Source: Sceloporus undulatus (taxonomy: Eukaryota; Chordata; Lepidosauria; Squamata; Phrynosomatidae). Taken from it: 64,000 nucleotides of DNA. Below the pieces are notes generated by a model. It had not been told where the DNA came from. It saw nothing but the letters and a program-made list of their open reading frames with translations, and did not search any database. The stretch spans positions 137,479,752 to 137,543,751 of the forward strand of contig NC_056525.1 in the NCBI RefSeq assembly GCF_019175285.1, in the 5' to 3' direction. The number at the start of each line of letters is the position of its first letter. The first letter of the stretch is position 1. Position numbers and translations under genes: made by a program. Shown piece after piece: positions 11,501 to 22,897 of the stretch.

Positions 11501-11775
11501 CTGGAAAGTTCCTTCCTAGATTAAAAAAATGTGGAATGGAAAAGAGTGCACAGACATCTCTGGATTCCCAGGAAGAATCATCTGGAATATTGTCATTAGA
11601 AAATGAGAATTCTTGTTCACACTGCAGTATGAAAGACCTGCAAGATGTGATGGCTGTAGAAAATTCTGAAACTAGTTGCAATGTTGTGGAACCACAAGAA
11701 GAGGAAGACAAGTCTTGCAGTTGTAAAGATAATTCATATGAAGATAATCCTGTTCCTTCAGCACAGCTAAAAGAG
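8502..11775 (+). CDS. KIAA0232: KIAA0232, giant central exon (about 1091 codons)
   Basis: This 3274-nt exon carries most of KIAA0232, a large, poorly characterised vertebrate protein whose molecular role is not established. It follows the acceptor CTTTTCTCAG and ends at AAAGAG|GTATGC in phase 0; the TGCTGTTAA just past the donor is intronic. Identification rests on long matches such as YYEAFPPLS, QEIMTVWNKSK, RPRSWSSGSSE, EEPLWYTEPI, YFVPLSRKSKLETTYRNRQ, GTFIDGRFVEMPA, LTHFYEVDIDQSMLD, WAVVPPSH, VVTIAGTDVFMTPGNS, RTQYRAIRISPRTHFRPISA and KSAQTSLDSQEES. The protein is acidic and serine-rich with poly-Ser tracts, a basic RHK/KKGR stretch near residues 110-230 of the exon, and no transmembrane segment. 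The sum of recognised exons from SSGIETL to the stop is about 1269 residues, equal to my recollection of the human protein, so no core exon appears missing. ATG 8461 belongs to the intron and is not a start. Confidence 0.95.
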
Positions 11776-12174
11776 GTATGCTGTTAAGGGAGGCATATTG
11801 TATAAGCACTTTTTTATTTGTCATTCAGCGATACAAAGTGGCTCACTAAGATGAAATGTAATTTAATCAACTTGTGATGTTCTTACAAGTCATGTTGGGC
11901 AGAAATCCAAGTTAATGTTAAGAGTATAATGTCATGATTAAGAGAATTTTCATTTATTGAAACCCAGTGGTAATCAGTGAAATGCTAATAGAAAATATAC
12001 TAGAACATGGTGTGGATTAATTCTTACCTTTCGTTGCTGTACCTTCCCCCTTCACTTTTTGAAAAACCTGGATAAATGCAAGAGTACACACACCAATGTG
12101 TGTAAGTGTTGTTAGAATGTTCTGAGTTAAGTAATCCCAAATAAATGTCTGGATAATATAGGCTTAATGGAATA

Positions 12175-12406
12175 CAGTTGGCCCTCCTTATCTACGGATT
12201 TTTTAATACACGGATTCAAGCATCCACGGTTTGAAAATATCCCCCCAAAAGTATAAATTCCAAGTATCAAATCTTGATTTTCCCATTTTATATAGGGGAC
12301 ACCATTTTGATATGCCATTGTATTTAATGGGACTTGAGCATCCACAGATTTTGTTATTCATGGAGGGTCCTGGAACCAAACCCCAGTGGATAACAAGGGC
12401 CCACTG
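12175..12406. mobile_element. Tigger-like MITE, nearly intact
   Basis: Bounded by TA on both sides. It begins CAGTTGGCCCTCCTTATC and ends GATAACAAGGGCCCACTG, making clear terminal inverted repeats. It is the 6040 family in the opposite orientation. Confidence 0.8.
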
Positions 12407-13065
12407 TATTTACAAATGTACTTTTAAAGAGTAGAAAAAAGTTAACTGTTCCATTTTAAAATCTTCTAGCACTATACTCTACAAGGTAAAGGAAGGGCCT
12501 TCTTCAACTTGTGTTGGAGAATTCCAAGTTTATGAAGGGTAAAAGATAATGTGTGAAATGAAATGGTCCTTTGTATCAGTATGAGGTAACAAATTTGCAG
12601 AACAGAAAATGGTAAAGCAGCTTCATATGTGATTTTCCCACCCTCACCCTCCTCAAATAAACTTTATGAGACTGGGAATCAGTTCTTCTTCTCTGTGCTT
12701 AACTGGCAAGTACCTTCTTCTGATTTAATCTACCCCACCGTGTCCTAATATCTTGAGATGCTGTTTCTTGAGTCTCTTCTAGTTAATTTCACACCCTTTG
12801 CAAAGGTTGCCCAGGGAGGAGAACATGATAAAGGATGAAAGGTGGCACAATCCTAAAATATCTCTGTGTCAAGATGGGCAAAAGTGCTATAATGCTGGTT
12901 AGGTCAGGGTCATGCACTGCCATGCCAGAAGAAGGACCTTCAATGGTGTGGTGAAACAGGCAAAAAATGTACTTGGGAGATGAGAAATCTGTTAGTCTAT
13001 ATCCCACTTACAAAGTTCACTTAGTGGCTCTTGGCCAGCCATAATCTCTCAGCCTTACTTGCCTA

Positions 13066-13120
13066 TTGGATGGATGGATGGATGGATGGATGGATGGATG
13101 GAGAGAGAGAGAGAGAGAGA
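13066..13120. repeat. (GGAT)n followed by (GA)n microsatellite
   Basis: About eight GGAT units pass directly into about ten GA units, within a KIAA0232 intron. Confidence 0.95.
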
Positions 13121-13254
13121 TAGCCACTCATTGGAATAGCTTAGTAACTTTTCTATTGCATCAAAAGTCATTTGGCTGCAGCTTGTTCTATAACCATAAG
13201 TTTATGTACTGTGGTGGTATCTTTTAAACTAAAATACAGCTATTCTCAAAACAG

Positions 13255-13363
13255 TTTCCAGTATTGAATAATGACCTCCAGAAAATAAGCTACAATCAAG
13301 CAAAGCAGTGCTGGTGGGAGAAAGCTCTTTATACACCACTCTTTCCTGCATCTCATTATGAAG
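13255..13363 (+). CDS. KIAA0232: KIAA0232, coding exon with WWEKALYTPLFPAS
   Basis: A 109-nt exon, phase 0 in and phase 1 out, reading FPVLNNDLQKISYNQAKQ then CWWEKALYTPLFPASHYE. It matches the KIAA0232 stretch FPVLNTDIQ...WWEKALYSPLFPAS. The acceptor is CTCAAAACAG and the donor is GAAG|GTAACA. It directly follows the giant exon. Confidence 0.92.
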
Positions 13364-13752
13364 GTAACAACACGTTTAACTTCTTTGTAATAGAATATAA
13401 ATATATGTTGAATGCAGATTATGATTATCCTTGAAAATTGTAGTTATATCTCATCTTTTTTCTGTTCTTTCTGATCAGTGTAGTAACGTGGTTAAATCCT
13501 CCATATTTTGCAGGGTAATACATGTATACCAGCTGGTTACATAAATAGTATGGTATGCTATTATTTGACTTATAATCATCCATATCTGATTTTGGCTATA
13601 AATTTATAATTTGTGTAATCACCACCCCCTCTAATAGTAAGCTGAGGTGGTGACTGTTAACTCAAATAGAACCAAAGTAGGGCTACTGAGAAACAAGAGT
13701 GAGATAATGGGAGTTCTTGAGGTTTGCAGATAGGGATTGGGTTTGGGGTAAG

Positions 13753-13930
13753 TACAGTGTGCTCTTGCTATCAGCAGGGGATCCGTTCCGGATAGTAAAA
13801 AACTCAAGACCTTCATTTTTTTTGTGGGTTTTTCAGGCTATGTGGCCATGTTCTAGAAGAGTTTCTTCCTGACATTTCGCCAGCATCTGTGGCTGGCATC
13901 TTGGAAGCCTGAAAAACCCACAAAAAACTA
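13753..13930. repeat. Tigger-like fragment plus hairpin repeat (GTGGGTTTTTCAGGC family)
   Basis: A truncated TACAGTGTGCTCTTGC end is followed by a repeat with inverted arms: GTGGGTTTTTCAGGCT (about 13825) and AGCCTGAAAAACCCAC (about 13905). A second copy of the hairpin repeat lies at 48655-48860. The family is common in reptile DNA; I cannot name it with confidence (Penelope-like termini are one possibility). Confidence 0.55.
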
Positions 13931-14421
13931 TGGATGCCAGCCATAAAAGCCTTTGACTTCACTAAGGACCTTAAGTCCCCTTCTTCTCAACAGGTGCATG
14001 TCCATTCAGAAAATGAGGGCTTGCCATCTGCGGAAGCCCTTGCACCTTCACATGGAAAGACTATTGTACAGTTATTGCACCACTATTAAGTGCCATCATA
14101 GCACCATCAGGATAAGGGGAAGAAATGGCCAGTATTGAGAATGTAAAAGGGGGGCATAAATGAACACCTGTTCTATTACTCCTTATACCTGTAACACTGA
14201 ACATTTGGCAGACCTGTTGAAAAGGTGACAACAGCCAGCCAGTGCAAGCAGCAGTTACAACAAGGGTAGATAGATAACTGTTGTGCTTTTAGACCCTTTA
14301 CAGGTACTCTGCCTCTGGACTCCAGACACACACATGCACCAGGAGCCTCAGCGCCATTGCTGCAACTGGGGATTAAAAGACAAGGCATACTGCATAGGTA
14401 ATTGGGGAGGGGACTTCACAG

Positions 14422-14617
14422 GTGGGAGGATGGGACAACCATATATCAGATGATGACCTAAGTGTTTTACATCAGTCTCTCCGGAGCACTCAAGATGTGC
14501 TAATCAGATATACCCATGGCCAAAGGATCTTTCCCCCTGCACCTCTGGAATTAAAAAAAAAACCTTATACTGCCTCAGTAGATTATAAAACAGTGTCTTC
14601 CATGAGCAGGATGCAAG
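14422..14617 (+). CDS. Candidate extra exon A in KIAA0232 intron, unidentified
   Basis: Open from an in-frame stop at 14395 to a good donor (CAAG|GTAAGC) at 14617, phase 1 out. It reads GGWDNHISDDDLSVLHQSLR then STQDVLIRYTHGQRIFPPAP and LELKKKPYTASVDYKTVSSM. From the CTTCACAG acceptor at 14421 it is phase 0 in. From a weaker acceptor ATATCAG at 14449 it becomes phase 1 in (14450-14617, 168 nt), which would splice in frame after the KIAA0232 exon ending at 13363. I do not recognise the peptide and the human protein, as I remember it, lacks it. It could be a lineage-specific cassette, an exon of a nested gene, or chance. Confidence 0.35.
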
Positions 14618-14806
14618 GTAAGCATGGTGTATGTACAAAGGAGTCTGTCTTCCTTTTTGCAAGGATTGGGCCCAAAGCTCAAAGAGCTTGTACCATATGC
14701 TGGGAAAGATAATGGGAAGTATAAACTTCTTTTACTGAAAACCAAACAATTCACTCCACCCCTTGTTAGTGCCACGAAGTCTTGTTATGTATCCTTTTCC
14801 TTGCAG

Positions 14807-14881
14807 AATCAGAGCCTGGAGATACTACAGGAGAACCGAAACTGGAAAGAGAATTCCAGTGCAACTCCCAGCATTTGATGA
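14807..14881 (+). CDS. Candidate extra exon B, symmetric phase 1-1
   Basis: 75 nt between a strong acceptor (ATCCTTTTCCTTGCAG) and a strong donor (ATGA|GTGAGT). Joined in phase 1 it reads ESEPGDTTGEPKLEREFQCN then SQHLM without a stop. It would fit between candidate A and candidate C. It would also fit directly between KIAA0232 exons 13255-13363 and 16757-16854, keeping the frame. The peptide is hydrophilic and unassigned. Confidence 0.4.
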
Positions 14882-15097
14882 GTGAGTATTATATCTGGAG
14901 CAGGCTTTTCTTTCCAGATGTGTAATTTAGGAGGGCTAATATGTGAGTGGGGAGATTGGCTGAGATACGTGGAATGAGAAAGTTCCTGAGTAAGGTGTCC
15001 TTTCTCATCAGTACTTGTACATCTAATATTTGCATCTGCAGTAGACCTTGGACATCTCCTCCCTGTATTTATCTTCTTTTCTCTCCTCTATCTACAG

Positions 15098-15196
15098 GTA
15101 ATGAAGCTGCTAGCAAGCATGCACAGAAGCATGAAAGTACCTCACATGCCATACCGTGCAGGTCTCAAGATAGGTCTACAGATTCACCAGCCTCCA
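15098..15196 (+). CDS. Candidate extra exon C, phase 1-1 or terminal
   Basis: Preceded by one of the best polypyrimidine acceptors in the window (CTTCTTTTCTCTCCTC then TATCTACAG). Joined to B it reads SNEAASKHAQKHESTSHAIP then CRSQDRSTDSPAS. A donor TCCA|GTGAGA at 15196 ends it in phase 1, compatible with KIAA0232 exon 16757. Without that donor the frame runs to a stop at 15244-15246. The peptide is Ser/His-rich and unassigned. Confidence 0.4.
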
Positions 15197-15236
15197 GTGA
15201 GAAGCCAACTGTTTGTATATCAGTTGCCACCATTTT

Positions 15237-15385
15237 GTTCCTGTAGAATTTCTGTGTTTTTGAAAGTTTTGTAACAGGCAGAGGAACAACAGGAGGAACA
15301 GTACTCCACACAGGTTTGGTAAAGTGAACTTGTTATGCTTCTGTCTGCCATGTAACTGTTTGCCATGCAGAAATTCTGCAGGAAC
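15237..15385. repeat. Imperfect inverted repeat
   Basis: GTTCCTGTAGAATTTCTG (15237-15254) is the near-exact reverse complement of CAGAAATTCTGCAGGAAC (15368-15385). Weaker complementarity extends inward and outward for tens of bases. It could be an old foldback element just downstream of candidate exon C. Confidence 0.5.
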
Positions 15386-16756
15386 AAAAATGTAGCAGTT
15401 CCCATTCGGTGGTGTTGTCAGAACTCTACAACTGATTAGAAGATGAGGAATCACAGGACAGCTCATGTAAGGATTGTCCATTACAACCAGGATTAATAAT
15501 CTGCAACCTGCTCATGGCATCAGTTGTAGCACCAGCAGGAGTAAGAGAGGTGGTCCTGGCAGCTTAGTGTCATCTCTCTTTTCTTCCTCAGTTCCTGCTA
15601 GTGTGTCAAGCCAAGCACTGCTGCTGCCATGATAGGGGAAGTGAATACCCATCTGTAAACCAAGAGTGGAAAACCCTCTGGGTAGGATCTTGGATTTCTC
15701 TGCTGCATCTCCCTGCTGGCCACATGAAAGCAAGGAGTGTGACATCAGAAATATGTTTGTGCCCTGACATCATCCCTACTCAGCCTTTCAACTATAAACT
15801 GGATTTGCTTGTTTTCTCTCTTCCTTGGTTGGGGGCAGAGTAGGCACAGTACTCTCAGCAAGTTCCTACAAACTCCAGCTAAAAGGAACTGTTTTAGGTT
15901 GTCATTTTCACACCCAGTTGATCAGAGTTGCAGGGAGGGGTAGCATGAGTGTCTGGAGCTGTTCAGGTAACCTAGGAGCTTCCATGGAATAAATTGGGCT
16001 CACAGGCCAGCGTAATTCCAAACCATGGGATATGGCAGATGAATGTTGCAAGATGTGATAACTGAATGTAGAATGAAATACCTTGTCTGGCATGAATGAA
16101 ATGGGAAATGATCTGAATAAGGCTCTAGTTTCATGCCTGCCAGTCACTGTGAAAATACAACTATTGTTAGAAGCAGAATGTCCAAAGGATTGGCTTTGTG
16201 TGGTAATAACAATATTAGGGATGGGAAATGAACTCTCCTGAGCTTTGGCCTTCAGTTGCTGTCCTCTTGAAGACTCTGATGAAAAGACCCTGCAGGCTCT
16301 TCCAGCTTGCACATATGTGTATTTTATGTGGAAAGAGCTGTGAACTAAATTCTTTTTCTAGTGTTATGGCATCTTTGCCATTCGTATTTCCTGTCTATAA
16401 GTAAATGGAAGAGGGAACATAAGCACTGACCGAGTAGGATTACAGGATGGATTTTCCATCATGGAGAAGTAAAAACAATATATTGAGACCTATAATAACT
16501 AAGAAATGGTGTTTCTAAATCATAATTCTTTTTAGACATTGGTGACTAATAGAACTGGCTACAGAGACCTATTCCCTTTATTAGCTTGTTTTATACTTCT
16601 GCTTGTCTTTTGAAAAGAACTGTCCTAAACTCTGGATTTTTATGTAGTGTCCATTAAATATCTTCTGCTTTTTAATTTTTCTTTGAATTTTAAGAACTTA
16701 CATAATGGTATCCTTGTCTCCCTCTATCCTCCAATTTTCTGAAACAACTCTTAAAG

Positions 16757-16854
16757 AATGCTGTGCGAACGTCAAGAGGGACAGTGGTGTTGGAAAATTC
16801 ACAGATACAAAAGAAACGCCGCATACTGAAGAGCATCTTTTAGATTTTAATATG
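16757..16854 (+). CDS. KIAA0232: KIAA0232, penultimate coding exon
   Basis: A 98-nt exon, phase 1 in and phase 0 out. Completed by a G from the previous exon it reads ECCANVKRDSGVGKFTDTKE then TPHTEEHLLDFNM, aligned with KIAA0232 ECYTNAKGES...KETP..EE.LLDFN. The acceptor is CTCTTAAAG after a CT-rich tract and the donor is TATG|GTAAGT. Confidence 0.9.
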
Positions 16855-17354
16855 GTAAGTTCTAGCATCTGTTTATAACATTTATTTCATCATATCCATT
16901 ATTACTAGAAGCAAGTTAAAATCTGGACTATGTCATTTTCCTTCTTCATGGTAGTCTATGTCATTCACAAACTGGTTATTATTACTGCCTGAATATAATA
17001 GGTTCATCAGAAATCTCTTTTGCAGCATAAAGCCATACCATGTCATAATTCCTTGTAAATTGGTCATCCAATTTTGGTTTGATTAGATTTCTTTAATCTG
17101 AATGCTTCTTATGGATACATACTAACATACACATAAAGGCTGGAATAGAAAAAAAAATATCTTCAGTTGTCAAGGGGAATGTTACTAATTTCCCTTTTCG
17201 ATCATAATTCTTCACATCACATTGATTCCTGTTACAGAATTTCAGATCCCATGTAGATAGAGAGAAAGAAAGTCCTTTTGTAGACTTTTTCCTAGACGAA
17301 GTGGGCAGGCAGTGACTTGCCCTGATGTTCAGTGGCTATTTCCAGAAGGTTTGA

Positions 17355-17480
17355 GAATTTATTTATTTATTTAGGTATTTATATCCCACCCTTCAGCCCT
17401 AATGGCTCTCAAGGCGGCTTACAATATTATTTTTAATCAGACAGTTCCCTGCCCTCAGGCTTACAATCTAAAAGACATGA
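17355..17480. repeat. Interspersed repeat (CCCACCCTTCAGCC...GGCGGCTTACAA)
   Basis: After a (TTTA)n tract, TATATCCCACCCTTCAGCCC...CTCAAGGCGGCTTACAA is a common reptile interspersed repeat, related to the piece at 7107-7290. Directly 3' (17510-17750) two copies of a roughly 100-bp unit follow, containing TCAGGCTTAGTCCTGATGG and CTGGCCAACTCCCTCTCAGG. Confidence 0.55.
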
Positions 17481-18118
17481 AACAAAAGGAGAAGGGAATG
17501 ATGGAGGAAAAGAGGATGAGGTCCAGTGGTTCTTCTCTCCCTCTAAGGCCTGGACCAAGGCAGATGAATTGGAGGGAGGGCTCTTCCTTCTTTCAGGCTA
17601 GTCCTGATGGAGCTGGAATTGCCTGGCCAACTCCCTCTCAGGCTGACGGATGGCATTTGTGGAGGGCGGAGTCTCCTCCTTTCAGGCTTAGTCCTGATGG
17701 AGCTGGACTTGCCTGGCCAACTCCCTCTCAGGCCGGGAGAGAATGTCCTACAGCCCTGTGAAATAAGAAATATGGGTGTGTATCCATGTGTGTGAACTAG
17801 TAGCTTGAGGCAAAAATTATGTCCTGCTCCCTCTTCCAGTGTCAGCAGAGCTAAGTGCTGGATCCAGCTCTTTGGTGCCTAAATCCAATTTGTACTCCCA
17901 ACTCAAGTAGACCTGTTAATTAATGGGATTTGTGTAAGTGATGAATTTCTTTTGAACAGTTTATTCACAGGGCTGCTCTAATTGGGGACTAACAATTAGA
18001 TTTAAGCTTTTGTTTATAAATTGGGGTTCTTGTATTGAAAGCTGTTTGGGTGTTTGTTTGTTTTTTGTTTTTGTTTTTTGAATGATTGAACACTATTCTG
18101 CCTTTCTTCCAGAAAATA

Positions 18119-18326
18119 TATAGTTGGCCCTCCGTTTTCATGGGGGATCTGTTCCAGACCCCCATCCCCACGAAAACGGAGGATCTTGTTTATTCAAGCC
18201 CCATAGCTTAAATGGTGCACGCTCCTGTGTGCATGGGCCATTGCAAATAGTGGAAGCCATCCATCCCCCCATGTATATTCAAGGGCACGGATCTGAGATC
18301 CGCACATTAGGAGGAGCAACTGTATG
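18119..18326. mobile_element. Tigger-like MITE
   Basis: Ends AGTTGGCCCTCCGTTTTC and AGGAGGAGCAACTGTA face each other. An internal palindrome near 18130-18185 pairs CTCCGTTTTCATGGGGG with CCCCACGAAAACGGAG. It lies in the last KIAA0232 intron. Confidence 0.7.
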
Positions 18327-18464
18327 GCATTAAAACACTATTAAACCGAAAAGCAATTTTAAAATATGTAAAAGATGTTAATTTCTGTTTTATATTATCT
18401 CTGAAAAATGTTAGTCTTTTCTCTTGCAAAACATTGACATACATTTCCACATGAAAATCCTTAG

Positions 18465-18641
18465 GTTGCTTCTGTTCATGAAGCAAGATGTGCAGATCCT
18501 AGTTCTGAAACAAAATCAAATGGCTTTAGGAAGAAGCTATACTCCAGTGATAGCTCCGGCTCTGAAGGCACAGCATCAGAAGGTGGAAATGGATGGACAG
18601 ACCCTTGTGAAGAAGAGCTTTTCTCTCGAACTCACCTATAA
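18465..18641 (+). CDS. KIAA0232: KIAA0232, last coding exon with stop
   Basis: Phase 0 in, reading VASVHEARCADPSSETKSNG, then FRKKLYSSDSSGSEGTASEG, then GNGWTDPCEEELFSRTHL and TAA. The C-terminal EEELFSRTHL is identical to that of KIAA0232 as I recall it. The acceptor is AAAATCCTTAG. Confidence 0.93.
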   Translation, partial: VASVHEARCADPSSETKSNGFRKKLYSSDSSGSEGTASEGGNGWTDPCEEELFSRTHL

Positions 18642-20945
18642 AACTGCAGAGTATAAATAGATGATCTAGGAAGAGCATGAGCTGGGAAACTCTTCTAAAG
18701 AGTCTGTAACTCAATACTGAATTGAGTTCCCCCTTCAGTTAATGGATTCAGAAATGTATTTATCTTTCTCTTCTTGATATTTTATTTTCAATAGTTGGGA
18801 TTCTGGTCCCATTGAAGGCTTTTCCCCCCTCCCTCCAAATTTTTAGCTCTTTGGCTATTTGGACCTAGAGTAGATTGTGTTGTCAAATCAAGAATGGATG
18901 TGCATGTGATTGTCTTGGTAGTATCACTGCTATTTTGCATCCTAGCTGCAGTTATTTTTTATTTTTAACTGTAGCCCTATCAGTATTACTATCTTACTAG
19001 CATTGCAGTGTCTACAACTATTCAAAGATTTTATCTTTTGGCACATTTAGGCTTTTAAGATTTGGGAGATAAATACTTAACACTGTAATCTATCAGTGCC
19101 TTTCTGAATGTGAGAGGAAAGCATGTATGGCTTGTCCTGTCTTTTAAGATCTCATAACTTTGGAGTAGGAATACTAGGGCTGTGCTTTAGAGACTTTCAG
19201 AAACTGTGTTTTCTATTCTAGGATCTCTCTTAACTCACACATTAATTAACACAGTTGGAACTTGTTTGTTACCTTCTTGCTAACAGATTTTTTTTTGCAG
19301 GCCTGGGGAAAAGAAACATGATTTTCTTTCCCCTCCCTTTGTTTTCAGGGCTCAGTGTTCCATCTTTTTCAGGTTTCAGTGTTGTAAAGTAGATAATTAA
19401 ACAATTGACACTACAGCCCGGTCTGAAGCACACTTAACGTCAATGGTACATACTTAGAGATATACTTAAGGCTGTATCATTACCCCCCCTGGAGAATTTA
19501 TGAACAGTGTTTGTTGCAAGCTACAGAGATTTGACTGAAATGATTTAAGAGTTAACGTTCAATATTTTATATGCAGAGGGTTAGTATATCACTCAAAATA
19601 AATCCAGTGGCTCCTGCAGTTAGCTACTATTGTGGTTCTGATTTGGTAAAACTTGTAGCTAACTTTGTGTTCTGAGAGAATGCTAGGAATAAGTTGTGTG
19701 TTGTGGGTGTGAGTGGGGAAAATGACTTACGTGTGTGATTGCAGTAGTGATTGTTGCTTTATGTGACCTGATCTTAAAGTTTATTTTAACATAGTCAATG
19801 CATCTGTCAAGTTGTAACTGTGCAAGACTATCAATTCCCTGTGCTACTAATGTATTATGCAAATCATAAGAGCCAGGAGGAGCAATATAGGTTTATACCA
19901 TTTCATAGTTTTAAAAAATGATCTCTACAATAACAGCATGTTTAAGACATCAGAAAGTGCAGAAAGTTTAATATTGATTCAAAAATGCTAAGCCATTAAT
20001 TTTGATAGGCAAGAAACTAACAATTACAGTTGTTTGAAATGAAAAGATGAACCAGCTTTGAAATGCTATTCTGTGCTAATGAGCTGAACTGAATTTGAGT
20101 TTTGTTGCCTTTTCTTAACTAGTACATGGACTTAAGATCTAGGATATCAGCAACTTCTAAGATTGCATGTATTCTTTCTGTTGAAACTTTTGACTCCATC
20201 GGCTTGGTTTGTACTTTCCAGGGAAATCTTATTATTAACTGCTTTTAAGCTACATTATTTTAGCTTTCATACAACAAATCTTTACAGTGTTGGGTTTGTT
20301 TTTTCTTATTTGAGATTCTGGATAAGTTTTAAATATATTTACTTTCTTCTGGAGCTTCCTTAAAAATGTTGTATAGCACATGCACTGAGAATATTGTCTG
20401 TCAACATGAAAGCAAAAAGAACGAAACTGATGAATCCTAATGATTTAACTTAACTAGTGAGTCATTGTTAGAATAATAAATGACCAAATGGGATTTTTTT
20501 TTTGGGGGGGGGGTCTTTTAACCTTGGCTTATTTAGATAGATATCTCAGTGAAAGGGTGGTTCGTTACATTATGATTTAATATTTTAACACCTTTGAAAA
20601 TGTACATGTTACATGTGTGGGCAATAACAAATAATATTTATTTGTTTCATAACTGAATGGATAAAACTCTGAAGCTTTCCAGTGAGAAGGTTGATGTGTG
20701 AGTTTGTGTTTTTGTTTCTCTGCAAGGATAATTTAAAAGTGGAGATGCTAAAATGCACTGTGGTATGAAGCGCATTGCATATCCATAGCACTGAAGTATC
20801 AGTTTTTCATTCCTGGGCTGAATTTGTTTCTACTTTTTTGCTTCAAGTGGTTGTATTGTTCTGATTTCACATACACCAGAGTAACTGAATTTGTTTTTTG
20901 TGGAGTTACTAAACACCAAATAAAAGATAAAAGGACAGTGCCTTT
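18642..20945 (+). other. KIAA0232: KIAA0232 3' untranslated region
   Basis: About 2.3 kb of AT-rich sequence without interspersed repeats follows the stop, as expected for a constrained 3' UTR. AATAAA at 20919-20924 is followed by a GT-rich tract (TTTGTTTTGTCTGTGTTT) near 20944, a plausible polyadenylation site. Earlier sites are not excluded. Confidence 0.75.
20919..20924 (+). terminator. KIAA0232: Polyadenylation signal AATAAA of KIAA0232
   Basis: A canonical hexamer with a downstream T/GT-rich element within 30 bases. It is the last convincing signal before the intergenic repeats begin. Confidence 0.6.
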
Positions 20946-22260
20946 GTTTTGTCTGTGTTTATCATACAAAAATGCACATTTAGAGTAGCATCAGATTTCA
21001 TCCATCTAGTATGCTGAAGGTACATAGCTAAAGAACACAAAGCCTTGCTCTGAAAAGATACAATTTCCAGTATTATTTATCTCTCTGTTCCCTTGGAAAA
21101 TGGAGCTTTGTTCAAGGTAAGGATGATCTTGAATGTCTTTCAGTCTGAGGTCCACCAGTAAACATTGGTCAAAGTTCTGGATTACATTCATGGACCAAAG
21201 GGTAGTATTCATATTGCTTTCCCTTGTGAGATAAATATTGCACTGAACCAGTCAGAATGGATTAGGGATTGTATAAATAGATACCGTCAAGTCTGAAGGG
21301 TAAAATTAATTTGTTCAAAACCGCAGCTAGGAGAATGGATTTCAGAACCACAGGGAAACCAGATGCCATGTCTTCTCTTCCTTCCACTGGCTTTTCTTAA
21401 GCTCTTTCCCACAATCCTGAAAAAAATCTTGTATTATGCAGGACTCTCAGGTCCTAGCTGCCTATTGGGAAAGGATTTTACACCTCAGAAATCCAGGACT
21501 ACCTGTAGGACATATCCTGGGTGAAAATGTGCTCCCATCAACCAGAAGTGTTGAAAGTTTACTCCCAGTTAAAATAATGTAGGAAAAAAGCATCTTTTCT
21601 GAAATGGCCCTGTCTCTTGCTTTAGATGAGAATTGCTGTGTTTCTGCAAGCTTATTTGAATCTTTTTGAGAATCAGTGACCACCATTCTCCTCCTTATTA
21701 CCCACCTCCCCCCAGCAATAAGGAAAGAGTCTGGAGGCTGCACGCAGGTCACTGGCACCATAAGGAACACCTCTGTAGTAAAGGGGCAAAAGAATTGGTG
21801 GTTTGAAGTCTTTCTGAATGTAAATATGTTCTCCACAATTCTTTAAATCACCAATTTAGATTATTTAAGCCAAGCTTGATCAAAGTGTACTATCAGCTTT
21901 GTGGTCTTTTTAGGAGGTTCTTTTGTATTGTATTGATATTGATAAGACTGGTGGCCTGGACTGCATCAAATACTTTGGGGAGTAAAATGTACAGTTCCTT
22001 GAAGTGAGGAGGTACACACTACCCTGCAAAATTGTTTGTTCAGTAATAATCTCAGTTTTGCAGGCATGATGATGGATTTGGTCCATCTGCAGGTCTATCC
22101 CTTTCAGGGCCCAAAGTACAGAGTACTTCCCAATATATGGTCTCTGAAACTAGAAAGATCAAAGTACTTGTGTACATATTTTGTTAAAGTTCTGGCCTGT
22201 GGTTGACAAGAAAATAAAATCTCCATCGGAATCATGAACAAGATTAACTATTATGAGTGT
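20946..22260. other. Intergenic, no gene recognised
   Basis: AT-rich intergenic DNA. The open frames here are short and lack family features. TBC1D14, which follows KIAA0232 in human, is not seen here or anywhere up to CCDC96. Confidence 0.6.
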
Positions 22261-22312
22261 GTGGAGAGATCTTGTAGTACCTTTGAGACTAACAGAAAGA
22301 AAGAAGTTGGCA

Positions 22313-22393
22313 GCATGAGCTTTCATAGCCTTGCACCTACTTCCTCAGATCTGAGGAAGTAGGCACAAGGCTATGAAAGCTCATGCTGCTAAC
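22313..22393. repeat. Near-perfect hairpin of a reptile repeat
   Basis: The arms read GCAGCATGAGCTTTCATAGC plus CTTG(C)ACCTACTTCC, then the reverse complement after a CTCAGATCTGAG centre. A wider repeat (22260-22520) with CTTTGAGACTAACAGAAAG surrounds it. A related, more diverged piece lies at 30440-30600 (GTAGCCATGTTAGTCTCTTG). Confidence 0.8.
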
Positions 22394-22897
22394 TTACTGT
22401 ATTTCTTTGAGGAAGAAGACTTTAGAAAAGCTGGTTGCCAACTTCTTTTGTTCAGTTAGTCTCAAAGATGCTACAAGATCTCTCTACATACTGATTTTAC
22501 AGACCAACATGGCTATATCTGAATACTATGAATGCATATTTCAGTACAATAATAGTTGTCCTTACTGTGGATAACAGTTTCTTGGACCAATCCTTCTGGA
22601 GGTCAGCCCTATAACTACTAGTGGAACTGCTTCAATATATCCGTTTCTGTAGCATCTTTCCACATTTCAGTTCCCTTAGCAGTTTTTGAGTTCCACTGCA
22701 TTCTGTTTAACAGGTTTGGGTTCATTTTGTTCACTGCTTTTATCAAATCTCCATTTCATACTTCAGAGCTTTGATATTTCTACCATTATCAAACTTGATG
22801 CTTGAGGTGGTAAAAAAACTCTGGCAAGCAAGATAGCAACCAAACATTTGTTCCTAGCAAACCGTCTTGAAACCACCTTAAAGGTAGTGAGAAATAC

